6,932 nt of DNA from Spirochaetales bacterium (GTDB lineage: Bacteria; Spirochaetota; Spirochaetia; Sphaerochaetales; Sphaerochaetaceae), in assembly GCA_022771185.1 (NCBI GenBank), contig JALFCJ010000203.1:1-6932 (forward strand). The letters are read 5' to 3'. The number at the start of each line of letters is the position of its first letter. Within the stretch, counting starts at the first letter, position 1. The translations under genes and the position numbers were made by a program. Positions 1-5,663 of the stretch are shown here, piece by piece. A model generated the notes under the pieces. The model searched no databases, was not told the origin of the DNA, and saw only the letters and a list, made by a program, of their open reading frames with translations.

Positions 1-530
1 TCCATATCCATTTTAGATATAAGCATCTCAAAGGGAGTAAGGCAAGGCTTATATCTTCCCCAATCTTCGCTTGAAAGCTGAATGGGAAAGAATCTGTCTA
101 TTCCCATAGCTCTCAGCTTCGATCCCACAGGAAAATCCGAAAGGACTCCCATTTTAATGCTTCTTTCTTCCAGCTTTTCCAGCACACTCTCTACATTGGC
201 ATAAGCCTTTATGGAAGAAAAGCTTATCTCATACCTGGAGAAAAAGACCTTCTTTTCTTTTTGAAGAAAATACTCTATATCGCCTTCGTCGCTACGATTC
301 CACATATAACGGCACATTCTCTCTCCTCTTTCTTTCTCCGAGAGAGGGGGAAGAGACAGAAAACTATCCTCTGTCCTCATCCTCTGCCTAGCCTTATTGT
401 AGTTGACGGCAAAGGGAAGAGAAGAGAGGGAAGCAAGTGCAACCCTCAGCTTCGTCTTCCATAAAGGATAGAATGTACCATCTATATCAAAAGCAACAGC
501 TTTTATTGAATTGTCATCTAAAAAACCCAT
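1..530 (-). CDS. HAD-superfamily hydrolase, partial (N-terminal 176 residues)
   Basis: The frame is open from an ATG at 530 to the left edge of the window, so the C-terminus is missing. The translation starts MGFLDDNSIKAVAFDIDGTF. It carries the three HAD motifs expected by this point: motif I DIDGT (D15 nucleophile, D17 acid/base), motif II in GVLSDFP (S131), and the motif III lysine in RYKPCLTPFEML (K161). The final DD/GD metal-binding motif IV would lie beyond the edge. Residues 20-120 between motifs I and II fit a C1-type cap domain. HAD enzymes of this kind are usually cytoplasmic phosphomonoesterases; the substrate cannot be told from sequence. The ATG shares one base with the der stop codon (TAATG), and no good Shine-Dalgarno sequence precedes it, so translation is probably coupled to der. 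HAD assignment is secure; the specific function is unknown. Confidence 0.88.
   Translation of the reverse strand, partial: MGFLDDNSIKAVAFDIDGTFYPLWKTKLRVALASLSSLPFAVNYNKARQRMRTEDSFLSLPPLSEKERGERMCRYMWNRSDEGDIEYFLQKEKKVFFSRYEISFSSIKAYANVESVLEKLEERSIKMGVLSDFPVGSKLRAMGIDRFFPIQLSSEDWGRYKPCLTPFEMLISKMDM
319..346. repeat. short purine/pyrimidine inverted repeat inside the HAD gene
   Basis: CTCTCTC at 319-325 is perfectly complementary to GAGAGAG at 340-346, separated by 14 nt. It lies in a strand-asymmetric tract (roughly 313-362, CT-rich then GA-rich on the plus strand). It encodes a charged, probably variable part of the HAD cap region (about residues 61-71, PPLSEKERGE). No function is assigned. 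It may simply be low-complexity coding sequence. Confidence 0.35.
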
Positions 531-2083
531 TACTTATTCTTGGACCTCTTCTGCTTTGAGTTTCTTACGATAGTCTTTGCTCTCTCCGCCTCTTTGCCCA
601 TTCTGGCTTTTCCACCTGGTTTTCTTGCCACTCCCTTCTTTACATTCTTCTGGGTTGTATTTCGTTTGATCACCTTCTGGATTTCAGCTTCTTCTTTGCT
701 TGGCCCCTTGTCGTTGAGGCTAGGATTTCTCTTTCTCTCCCTGAGAGAAATCTCAATAGGAACGTAAGTAAATCCCAGATCACGCCTAATACAGTTCTTC
801 AGATAAGAGATATAAGTCTCTGGGAAGGCATGAACCTTGTTTACAAAGAACAGAAACCTTACAGGATTGGCACTTACCTGAGTTCCATAGAGAACCTTAA
901 AGTATCCTGTAGCTGAGCGTGGAGGCTCCTGATCTGTAGTCCACCTTTTCAGAGCTTCATTAAGAGTTGAAGTATCTACACGCTTTTCCAGCTGTCTGTA
1001 TACGGCCCATACAACATCCAACAGCTTACCTACGTCCATTCCCTCCAATGCAGAAATCGGAACAAGTGGAGCGAATGACAGAACAGGGAAAAGGAATCTG
1101 ACCCTATTCTTGATAGCTTCCAGTTGGTTCTGTGGACCATTAAGCTTATCTATTTTATTGAGGCATAAGACTACACCCTTTCCTCTTCTCACAATAAGCT
1201 GAGCAATCTTTTTATCTTGTTCAGCCAGTCCTTCCAAAACATCAATCATGAGAACAACTACATCCGCTTCATCTATAGTCTTTATAGCTCTATTTACAGA
1301 GTAGTATTCAACATCTTCTTCAACTTTGGTCTTTCGTCTTATTCCTGCAGTATCGAGGACTGTGTACTCAGTGCCCTTATATACAAAGGTAGCCTTCATA
1401 ACGTCTCGTGTCGTACCGGCAATATCGGAGACGATGGATATATCTCGTCCTGTAAGAAGATTAGTAAGTGTAGACTTTCCTGTATTAGGCTTTCCCATAA
1501 TAGCCAACTTCACAGTATCCGGCTCGTCTGGGATTTCTTCAGTCCTCTCCATATCCAGCATACCGAGAATAGTATCTTCCAACTCTTCGATTCCAAGACC
1601 ATGAGCTGCAGATATTCCCACCACTCTCTGATATCCATAAGAGAAATAGTTCCAAACCAAGTCATCTCTCTTTGGGTCATCGACTTTATTTACTACTAGT
1701 ACGACTTTATCTGTATAAGGTCTGACTTCCTCAATGAGCATCATATCCTCACTGGTGACCTCCATACAGTCCATAAGAAAGAGGATGACATCGCTCATTG
1801 CAAGAATAGAGAGAGATTTCTCCGTTACAGCATAATCCAATCCCTCTTTATCAAGCTTGACTCCACCAGTATCCACAAGAGTGACCGGATGGTTTCCAAG
1901 TAGCCATCTCTCAGGAATTGGGTCTCTTGTGACACCGGGAGTAGGGTCTGTTATTGCTCTTCTTTTTCCGATTAATCTATTAAAAAGTGTAGATTTTCCA
2001 ACATTCGGTCTCCCAACGATTGAGATTAGTGGGAGGTTAGTATCGATATCCGCTTTGTTTCTAATTTCTAATTTTTCTGCCAT
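530..2083 (-). CDS. der: ribosome biogenesis GTPase Der (EngA)
   Basis: A tandem-GTPase protein of 517 residues that acts in assembly of the 50S ribosomal subunit. G domain 1 has GRPNVGKS (24-31), TPGVTRD (48-54), DTGG (71-74), NKVD (132-135) and SAA (158-160). G domain 2 has GKPNTGKS (197-204), GTTRD (223-227), DTAG (244-247), NKID (309-312) and SAL (344-346). A C-terminal KH-like domain spans about 365-452, ending in VPIEISLRERKR. Beyond it is an unusual basic tail of about 65 residues rich in Lys and Arg; Der is commonly 430-490 residues long. I chose the ATG at 2083 because AAGGA (2095-2091) lies 7 nt upstream and the protein then starts MAEKLEIRNK; an in-frame ORF extends 11 codons further to 2116 without a better start signal. 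It is the first gene of its transcript, divergent from the GerMN gene, and overlaps the HAD gene by one base. Confidence 0.97.
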   Translation of the reverse strand: MAEKLEIRNKADIDTNLPLISIVGRPNVGKSTLFNRLIGKRRAITDPTPGVTRDPIPERWLLGNHPVTLVDTGGVKLDKEGLDYAVTEKSLSILAMSDVILFLMDCMEVTSEDMMLIEEVRPYTDKVVLVVNKVDDPKRDDLVWNYFSYGYQRVVGISAAHGLGIEELEDTILGMLDMERTEEIPDEPDTVKLAIMGKPNTGKSTLTNLLTGRDISIVSDIAGTTRDVMKATFVYKGTEYTVLDTAGIRRKTKVEEDVEYYSVNRAIKTIDEADVVVLMIDVLEGLAEQDKKIAQLIVRRGKGVVLCLNKIDKLNGPQNQLEAIKNRVRFLFPVLSFAPLVPISALEGMDVGKLLDVVWAVYRQLEKRVDTSTLNEALKRWTTDQEPPRSATGYFKVLYGTQVSANPVRFLFFVNKVHAFPETYISYLKNCIRRDLGFTYVPIEISLRERKRNPSLNDKGPSKEEAEIQKVIKRNTTQKNVKKGVARKPGGKARMGKEAERAKTIVRNSKQKRSKNK

Positions 2084-2093
2084 ATAGTTTTCC

Positions 2094-2122
2094 TTGTACC
2101 AGGGACCTACCCCCAATACTAT
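2094..2122 (+). promoter_or_regulatory. weak candidate promoter for the GerMN gene
   Basis: TTGTAC (2094-2099; 3 of 6 matches) and TACTAT (2117-2122; 4 of 6) are spaced 17 nt apart on the plus strand. A transcript starting near 2129 would run about 70 nt to the terminator at 2177-2200 and about 88 nt to the GerMN ATG. The -10 box overlaps the der -10 box on the other strand almost base for base. Weak on its own; supported mainly by position. Confidence 0.25.
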
Positions 2123-2145
2123 TCTATTTACTCACTTATTTCCAA
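2116..2145 (-). promoter_or_regulatory. candidate promoter of der
   Basis: On the minus strand, TTGGAA (2145-2140; 4 of 6 matches to the -35 consensus) is followed after 18 nt by TAGTAT (2121-2116; 4 of 6 matches to the -10). Transcription would start near 2108 and give a leader of about 25 nt containing the der ribosome binding site. The elements are modest, but they sit where a promoter is required. Confidence 0.4.
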
Positions 2146-2176
2146 CACTGGGAAAGAAAAAAACAATACTCCTTCG

Positions 2177-2200
2177 GCTCTTTGCCCAAAGAGCTTTTTT
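2177..2200 (+). terminator. Rho-independent terminator in the leader of the GerMN gene
   Basis: On the plus strand, GCTCTTT (2177-2183) and AAAGAGC (2188-2194) form a perfect 7-bp stem with a 4-nt GCCC loop, followed directly by six T (2195-2200), then G and four more T. On the minus strand the stem is not followed by a T run, so it points right. It ends only 16 nt before the ATG of the GerMN gene, with no upstream plus-strand gene in view to terminate. It could be a transcription attenuator for that gene or the end of a short leader RNA. Confidence 0.7.
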
Positions 2201-2216
2201 GTTTTATTATTCTCTC

Positions 2217-2747
2217 ATGAGAAAAAAAGAGCGCGAACAAAAATCATCATTCAGGTATCTTCTCGTTCTTTATATCACTCTTTTTGTAATTTCAATACCA
2301 CTATTGATTCTTTCTTTTCCTTCTTTGAAAAAATCTGTCTCTAATTCCAGGATTATCGAACACTATGAGCTTTGGAAAAGCAGTAAAGAAGAAAAAGAGA
2401 GAAAAGTAATCACTGTTACACTTGAAGGCGTTTTTGGAGAGAAAGAAACAGAAAGAGTCATCCATCCCGGACAAAGAGATCCTCTTCATTACACTTTAGA
2501 AGCCCTTCTTCTACCTTTATCAAAAGATGAAAAAGAAAACGGACTCATCTCAGAGATAAAAGAAGGCGTAAAGCTAAAAGGAGCTACAATCCAAGACAAC
2601 ATCGCCTTTGTGTCTCTCTCTTCAGACTTTCTCCTTTCCGATGATACGGACGGAGCAGCAGAAGAGATATATAAGACACTCCATAACAATCTGGGCGTAG
2701 ATGGCCTAGTTGTTATTGTGGATGACACTATAGTGATCAAAAAGTGA
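2217..2747 (+). CDS. membrane-anchored GerMN-domain protein
   Basis: Predicted 176-residue protein. A basic N-terminus (MRKKEREQK) precedes one hydrophobic segment at about residues 13-34, which fits an N-in signal anchor with the rest outside the cytoplasm. A charged linker follows. The C-terminal half (about 88-175) matches the GerMN pattern: LHYTLEALLLPL, then a glycine-containing stretch around KEGVKLKGATIQDN, AFVSLSSDFL, and a closing hydrophobic strand, VDGLVVIVDD. GerMN domains occur in Bacillus GerM and in lipoprotein-like envelope proteins; the exact role is unknown, and sporulation is not implied. The ATG at 2217 is the first Met of the hydrophobic-anchor form but lacks a clear Shine-Dalgarno sequence; a TTG at 2199 is an alternative start. 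A strong terminator lies just upstream. Its 3' end overlaps ymdB by 11 nt tail to tail. It is the only plus-strand gene in the window. Confidence 0.82.
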   Translation: MRKKEREQKSSFRYLLVLYITLFVISIPLLILSFPSLKKSVSNSRIIEHYELWKSSKEEKERKVITVTLEGVFGEKETERVIHPGQRDPLHYTLEALLLPLSKDEKENGLISEIKEGVKLKGATIQDNIAFVSLSSDFLLSDDTDGAAEEIYKTLHNNLGVDGLVVIVDDTIVIKK

Positions 2748-3522
2748 AACGCTCTATTGAAAGCGCTTTGCCACTTGCTATATCTGCTTCCACCACAATT
2801 CCTTGTATCCTACCCTTTCCTTCCGCCACCTCACTTCGAATTGGAAGCTGAGTAAGCTGTCTTTCTATAGACTTGGCGGGATCAGAACCTATTACTTTAT
2901 TCAACACACCCGTTATTCCAAGATCGGTTATATAGGCGGTACCTTTACTTAGTATCTTCTCATCTCTTGTCTGTACGTGGGTATGTGTTCCTGCTACAGC
3001 TGTAACAGAACCATTCAGGAAGAAAGAAAGAGCCTCTTTTTCTTCTGTACTTTCTGCATGAAAGTCTACAAAGATCAATGGTGTGGATTTACGGGCATTT
3101 CTAACTAAAGCTTCTGCCTTCCTGAAAGGATCATCTGTAGTCATCATGTCGACTCGACCTTGAAGATTAATTACTGCGACAGAGACTCCATCCACTTCTT
3201 TGATACTCATTCCTTTTCCTACACAGGGCTCAGGATAGTTTGCAGGTCTCAAAATATCGTCGTTCCTATCAAGAAATGGGAATATCTCTTCTTTTTGCCA
3301 TATATGATTACCACTGGTAATGACATCTACTCCAGCTTTCTTCATGTTGTTATAATCTTCAATTGTGATACCGAAGCCACCGGCGGCATTCTCTCCATTT
3401 ATAATCACAAAATCAGCGTTATACTGCCTTTTGGCAGAAGAGAGCCCTAAAAACAGGGCTCCCATTCCGCTTTGACCGGATACATCTCCAATCATCATGA
3501 CTCGAAGTGTTTTCTTCGTCAC
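2737..3522 (-). CDS. ymdB: YmdB-family metallophosphoesterase (TIGR00282 type)
   Basis: A 261-residue protein, the usual length of this family, beginning at GTG. Metal-binding motifs of the calcineurin-like fold are all present: GDV (D13), NGEN (E44, N45), GNH (N72), DFHAE (H155) and GTHTH (H180, H182). As recalled, these align at a constant offset of five residues with the active-site residues of Bacillus subtilis YmdB, a 2',3'-cyclic nucleotide phosphodiesterase. The likely activity is therefore hydrolysis of 2',3'-cyclic nucleotides arising from RNA breakdown, in the cytoplasm. GTG is chosen because GGAG lies about 8 nt upstream and the GTG overlaps the rny stop as GTGA, giving tight translational coupling. 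The rny-ymdB pair is also adjacent in Firmicutes, which supports a shared RNA-turnover or signalling role. The 3' end overlaps the convergent GerMN gene, and no terminator is visible after it. Confidence 0.95.
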   Translation of the reverse strand: MTKKTLRVMMIGDVSGQSGMGALFLGLSSAKRQYNADFVIINGENAAGGFGITIEDYNNMKKAGVDVITSGNHIWQKEEIFPFLDRNDDILRPANYPEPCVGKGMSIKEVDGVSVAVINLQGRVDMMTTDDPFRKAEALVRNARKSTPLIFVDFHAESTEEKEALSFFLNGSVTAVAGTHTHVQTRDEKILSKGTAYITDLGITGVLNKVIGSDPAKSIERQLTQLPIRSEVAEGKGRIQGIVVEADIASGKALSIERFTF

Positions 3523-5051
3523 TTTGCATACTCCACAACTCTTGTTTCACGAATGATGGTTACTTTGATTTTGCCTGGGTATCTGAGTTCAGCTTCAATT
3601 CTGTCTGCAATACCTTTTGCAATCTTTCTGGCTCCATCATCATTTACAGTGTCACTGTTGACCATTATTCTCAATTCTCTACCAGCCTGGATTGCATAAG
3701 CATTATCAACGCCTTCAAAACTCTTAGCTATGTTCTCAAGAGATTCCAGTCTCTTGATATAGTTGTCAAGGCTCTCTCTTCTTGCTCCTGGTCGAGCAGC
3801 AGAGATTGCATCGGCAATCTGTACAATTATAGCTTCAATACAAATAGGCTCTGCATCATTATGGTGACTAAGGACACAGTTGACGACCTTTGGATCCTCT
3901 CCTAGCCTCTTGGCAAGCTCTGCTCCGATTTCAGCATGGTTGGCTTCACTCTCTGTCTCTGCACCCTTACCGATATCGTGCAGCAAGCCACCTCTCATAG
4001 CCAATTCAGGATCAGCACCTACTTCAGAAGCGATCATGCCCGCCAATATAGCTACTTCTTTAGAGTGCAGCAGAACATTCTGACCATAGCTAGTTCTGAA
4101 GTGAAGTCTACCAAGGGCTCTGATCATTTCAGTTCCGATATTATGGATACCAAGGTCGAATACAACTTTCTCACCTTCATCCACAATTATTCTGCCAATT
4201 TCTTTAGAAACCTTGTTTACTACTTCTTCAATTCTTGACGGGTGGATTCTTCCATCCTGAACAAGTCTTTCCAAAGCAACTCTTGCAATTTCCTTTCTCA
4301 CAGGATCAAAACAAGAAATGACAACAGCCTCAGGAGTATCGTCGATGATGATATCTACTCCGGTAAGAGTCTCAAGAGTCCTGATGTTTCTTCCCTCTCT
4401 TCCGATTATTCTTCCCTTCATTTCATCTGAAGGAAGAGTAACACTTGTAGTAGTGATTTCTCCTGATACTTCAGTTGCAAGACGTTGAATAGAAGTAATA
4501 ATGATATCACGTGCTTTCTTATCAGCCTGAAGCTGGGCTTCCTGCTCTATTTTGTTGACATAAACCTGACCATCGTGTTCGGCTTCATTCTTCATTTCTT
4601 CAATAAGAATGTTTTTTGCTTCTTCACGAGTCATCTGAGCGACACGTTCATACTCTTCAGAAAGATGAATCTCCCTTTTCTCTGCTTCATCTTCCCTTTC
4701 TTTAAGAGCCTGCTCCCTCTCTCCCAGTTGTCTTGCTACAGAGTCATTCTCCTGCTGTTTGCGCTCAAGATTCTCTTCTTTCTGCTGGAGTCTTCTCTCA
4801 GACTTTTGCAGTTCAGCTCTTCTGTCGCGCGCCTCGTTCTCCTGCTGCTGCTGTTCTCTAAGGAGTTTGTCCCTTGTCTCAAGGATTATCTCTTTAGCCT
4901 TGGCATCGGCATTTTTCAAAGCGTTTTCTTCAAGGACTTTTGCCCTCTGTTCAGCGGAAGTCAATTTTAACTTCGCATATATGCAACGGCCGCCATAGCC
5001 GATAGCAATACCCACAATTCCAACCAGGAGATACAACAATGCGGTAATCAT
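3519..5051 (-). CDS. rny: ribonuclease Y
   Basis: A 510-residue membrane-anchored endoribonuclease that starts mRNA decay. Order of parts: N-terminal transmembrane helix (about 3-20); a long charged coiled coil rich in Glu, Lys, Arg and Gln (about 30-195) including a QQQQ run at 67-70 coded by CAG repeats; a KH domain with GRIIGREGRN (213-222); and an HD domain with H329, LLHDIGK (H358, D359), SHH (395-397) and D414 in QIADAISAARPGARRE. Length and all catalytic residues are typical, so it should be active. GGGAGG (5064-5059) sits 7 nt before the ATG, a very strong ribosome binding site. It is separated from the alpha operon by a terminator and its own candidate promoter, and is co-transcribed with ymdB. 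Confidence 0.98.
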   Translation of the reverse strand: MITALLYLLVGIVGIAIGYGGRCIYAKLKLTSAEQRAKVLEENALKNADAKAKEIILETRDKLLREQQQQENEARDRRAELQKSERRLQQKEENLERKQQENDSVARQLGEREQALKEREDEAEKREIHLSEEYERVAQMTREEAKNILIEEMKNEAEHDGQVYVNKIEQEAQLQADKKARDIIITSIQRLATEVSGEITTTSVTLPSDEMKGRIIGREGRNIRTLETLTGVDIIIDDTPEAVVISCFDPVRKEIARVALERLVQDGRIHPSRIEEVVNKVSKEIGRIIVDEGEKVVFDLGIHNIGTEMIRALGRLHFRTSYGQNVLLHSKEVAILAGMIASEVGADPELAMRGGLLHDIGKGAETESEANHAEIGAELAKRLGEDPKVVNCVLSHHNDAEPICIEAIIVQIADAISAARPGARRESLDNYIKRLESLENIAKSFEGVDNAYAIQAGRELRIMVNSDTVNDDGARKIAKGIADRIEAELRYPGKIKVTIIRETRVVEYAK

Positions 5052-5088
5052 TTTGTATCCTCCCGAAAAACATTATTAGTTGTGGTTA

Positions 5089-5117
5089 ATATTGCGATAA
5101 AGTTCAACATGTGTCAA
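5089..5117 (-). promoter_or_regulatory. candidate promoter of rny-ymdB
   Basis: A perfect -35 hexamer TTGACA (5117-5112) is followed after 17 nt by CAATAT (5094-5089; 3 of 6 matches), with an alternative -10, AATATT, one base further on. It lies just after the terminator at 5146-5170 and about 38 nt before the rny start codon. The -35 is strong, the -10 poor, so the exact start site is uncertain. Confidence 0.45.
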
Positions 5118-5145
5118 GTTGCAGATAAGAACTACAATTAATGAC

Positions 5146-5170
5146 AAAACCGCCACCCTAAAGGTGACGG
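5146..5170 (-). terminator. Rho-independent terminator of the alpha operon (after rplQ)
   Basis: On the minus strand CCGTCACC (5170-5163) pairs with GGTGGCGG (5157-5150) over 8 bp with one G-U pair and a 5-nt loop, followed by TTTT (5149-5146) and G. It begins 68 nt after the rplQ stop. The T run is short, but the stem is GC-rich. Confidence 0.75.
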
Positions 5171-5231
5171 CTGCAGGTATATAACCTGTTTTTGCTCCGT
5201 AGAGCTGACTAATGCGAGCTTTAACCCGCAG
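5171..5231 (-). other. potentially folded 3' untranslated RNA of rplQ
   Basis: Read on the minus strand, CTGCGGGT (5231-5224) can pair over 8 bp (one G-U) with ACCTGCAG (5178-5171), closing a domain that abuts the terminator stem. Inside is a 4-bp hairpin GCTC-TACG-GAGC (5205-5194), whose loop is of the stable UNCG class. The 3' arm can instead pair locally, as CAGGT-TATAT-ACCTG (5188-5174). No tRNA or known riboswitch is recognised. A structured element after rplQ (L17DE) is known in lactic acid bacteria; I cannot show a relation to it. Confidence 0.35.
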
Positions 5232-5237
5232 GAAGAC

Positions 5238-5663
5238 TTAGTTTTCAGACTTCTTGTCTTTCTTTGACTTCTTGTCTTCCTTTTTGTCTGCCTTTTCTTC
5301 CTTCTTGGTCTTTTCAACCAATTCAAGGATTACCATTTCAGCAGCATCCCCCTGTCTGTAACCAGTCTTGAGGATTCTTGTGTATCCACCCTTGCGTTCT
5401 GCAAAGAGAGGAGCGATTTCCTTGAAGAGTTTTGTAACGATATCTTCGTCATAGATGTCCTTAGCAATCTCTCTGCGGTTGGCGACAGTGTCGACCTTAG
5501 CACGAGTGATCATTTTTTCGGCCATCCTTCTTACTTCAAGAGCCTTTGCCTTTGTGGTCTCGATTCTCTCATATCTGAAGAGAGATGTGACCATGTTGCG
5601 CTTAAGGGCCTTGCGTTCCGATCCCTTACGTGAAAGCGCATTGAAACCAATCCTATGCTTCAT
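5238..5663 (-). CDS. rplQ: 50S ribosomal protein L17
   Basis: A 141-residue protein of the large ribosomal subunit. The family signature is clear: MKHRIGFNALSRKGSERKAL at the start, then ALKRNMVTSLFRYERIETT, and GGYTRILKTGYRQGDAAEM (92-110) near the end of the folded part. Bacterial L17 is commonly about 115-130 residues; here the fold ends near residue 117 and a Lys/Glu/Asp-rich tail of about 24 residues follows. The ATG lies inside the end of rpoA (11-nt overlap), preceded by a purine-rich GAAG stretch, so translation is probably coupled to rpoA. It is the last gene of the alpha operon; a terminator follows. Confidence 0.98.
   Translation of the reverse strand: MKHRIGFNALSRKGSERKALKRNMVTSLFRYERIETTKAKALEVRRMAEKMITRAKVDTVANRREIAKDIYDEDIVTKLFKEIAPLFAERKGGYTRILKTGYRQGDAAEMVILELVEKTKKEEKADKKEDKKSKKDKKSEN

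Noticed and set aside
261..464. 67-codon plus-strand open frame
   Set aside because: It lies antisense to the partial HAD gene, which has recognisable catalytic motifs, and has no features of its own.
1217..1699. 160-codon open frame on the plus strand inside der
   Set aside because: It is antisense to a well-conserved GTPase gene, its translation shows no domain pattern, and no start signal precedes it. It is a shadow of der.
2094..2216. Longer form of the GerMN protein starting at TTG 2094
   Set aside because: It would read through the terminator hairpin, adds residues without pattern before a typical basic N-terminus and membrane anchor, and lacks a ribosome binding site.
2726..2737. Palindrome CACTATAGTG near the end of the GerMN gene as a terminator for ymdB
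   Set aside because: The stem would need a near-zero loop and no T run follows on either strand.
2748..2772. Possible terminator after the GerMN gene (CGCT/AGCG stem)
   Set aside because: Only 4 bp of stem and three T follow. It is within ymdB coding sequence and too weak to call.
4841..4860. CTG repeat as a phase-variable microsatellite in rny
   Set aside because: It is only four in-frame triplets coding QQQQ in a coiled coil. Changes would be in frame and harmless, so no switch is expected.
4485..4970. 161-codon plus-strand open frame opposite the RNase Y coiled coil
   Set aside because: The Phe/Leu/Ser-rich translation is what antisense of a Glu/Lys/Gln-rich coiled coil yields. It is not a real membrane protein.
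5174..5193. Plus-strand hairpin CAGGT-ATATA-ACCTG with a T run as an opposite-strand terminator
   Set aside because: The stem is only 5 bp and AT-looped, and there is no plus-strand transcript to end here. The same bases fit better in the minus-strand fold after rplQ.
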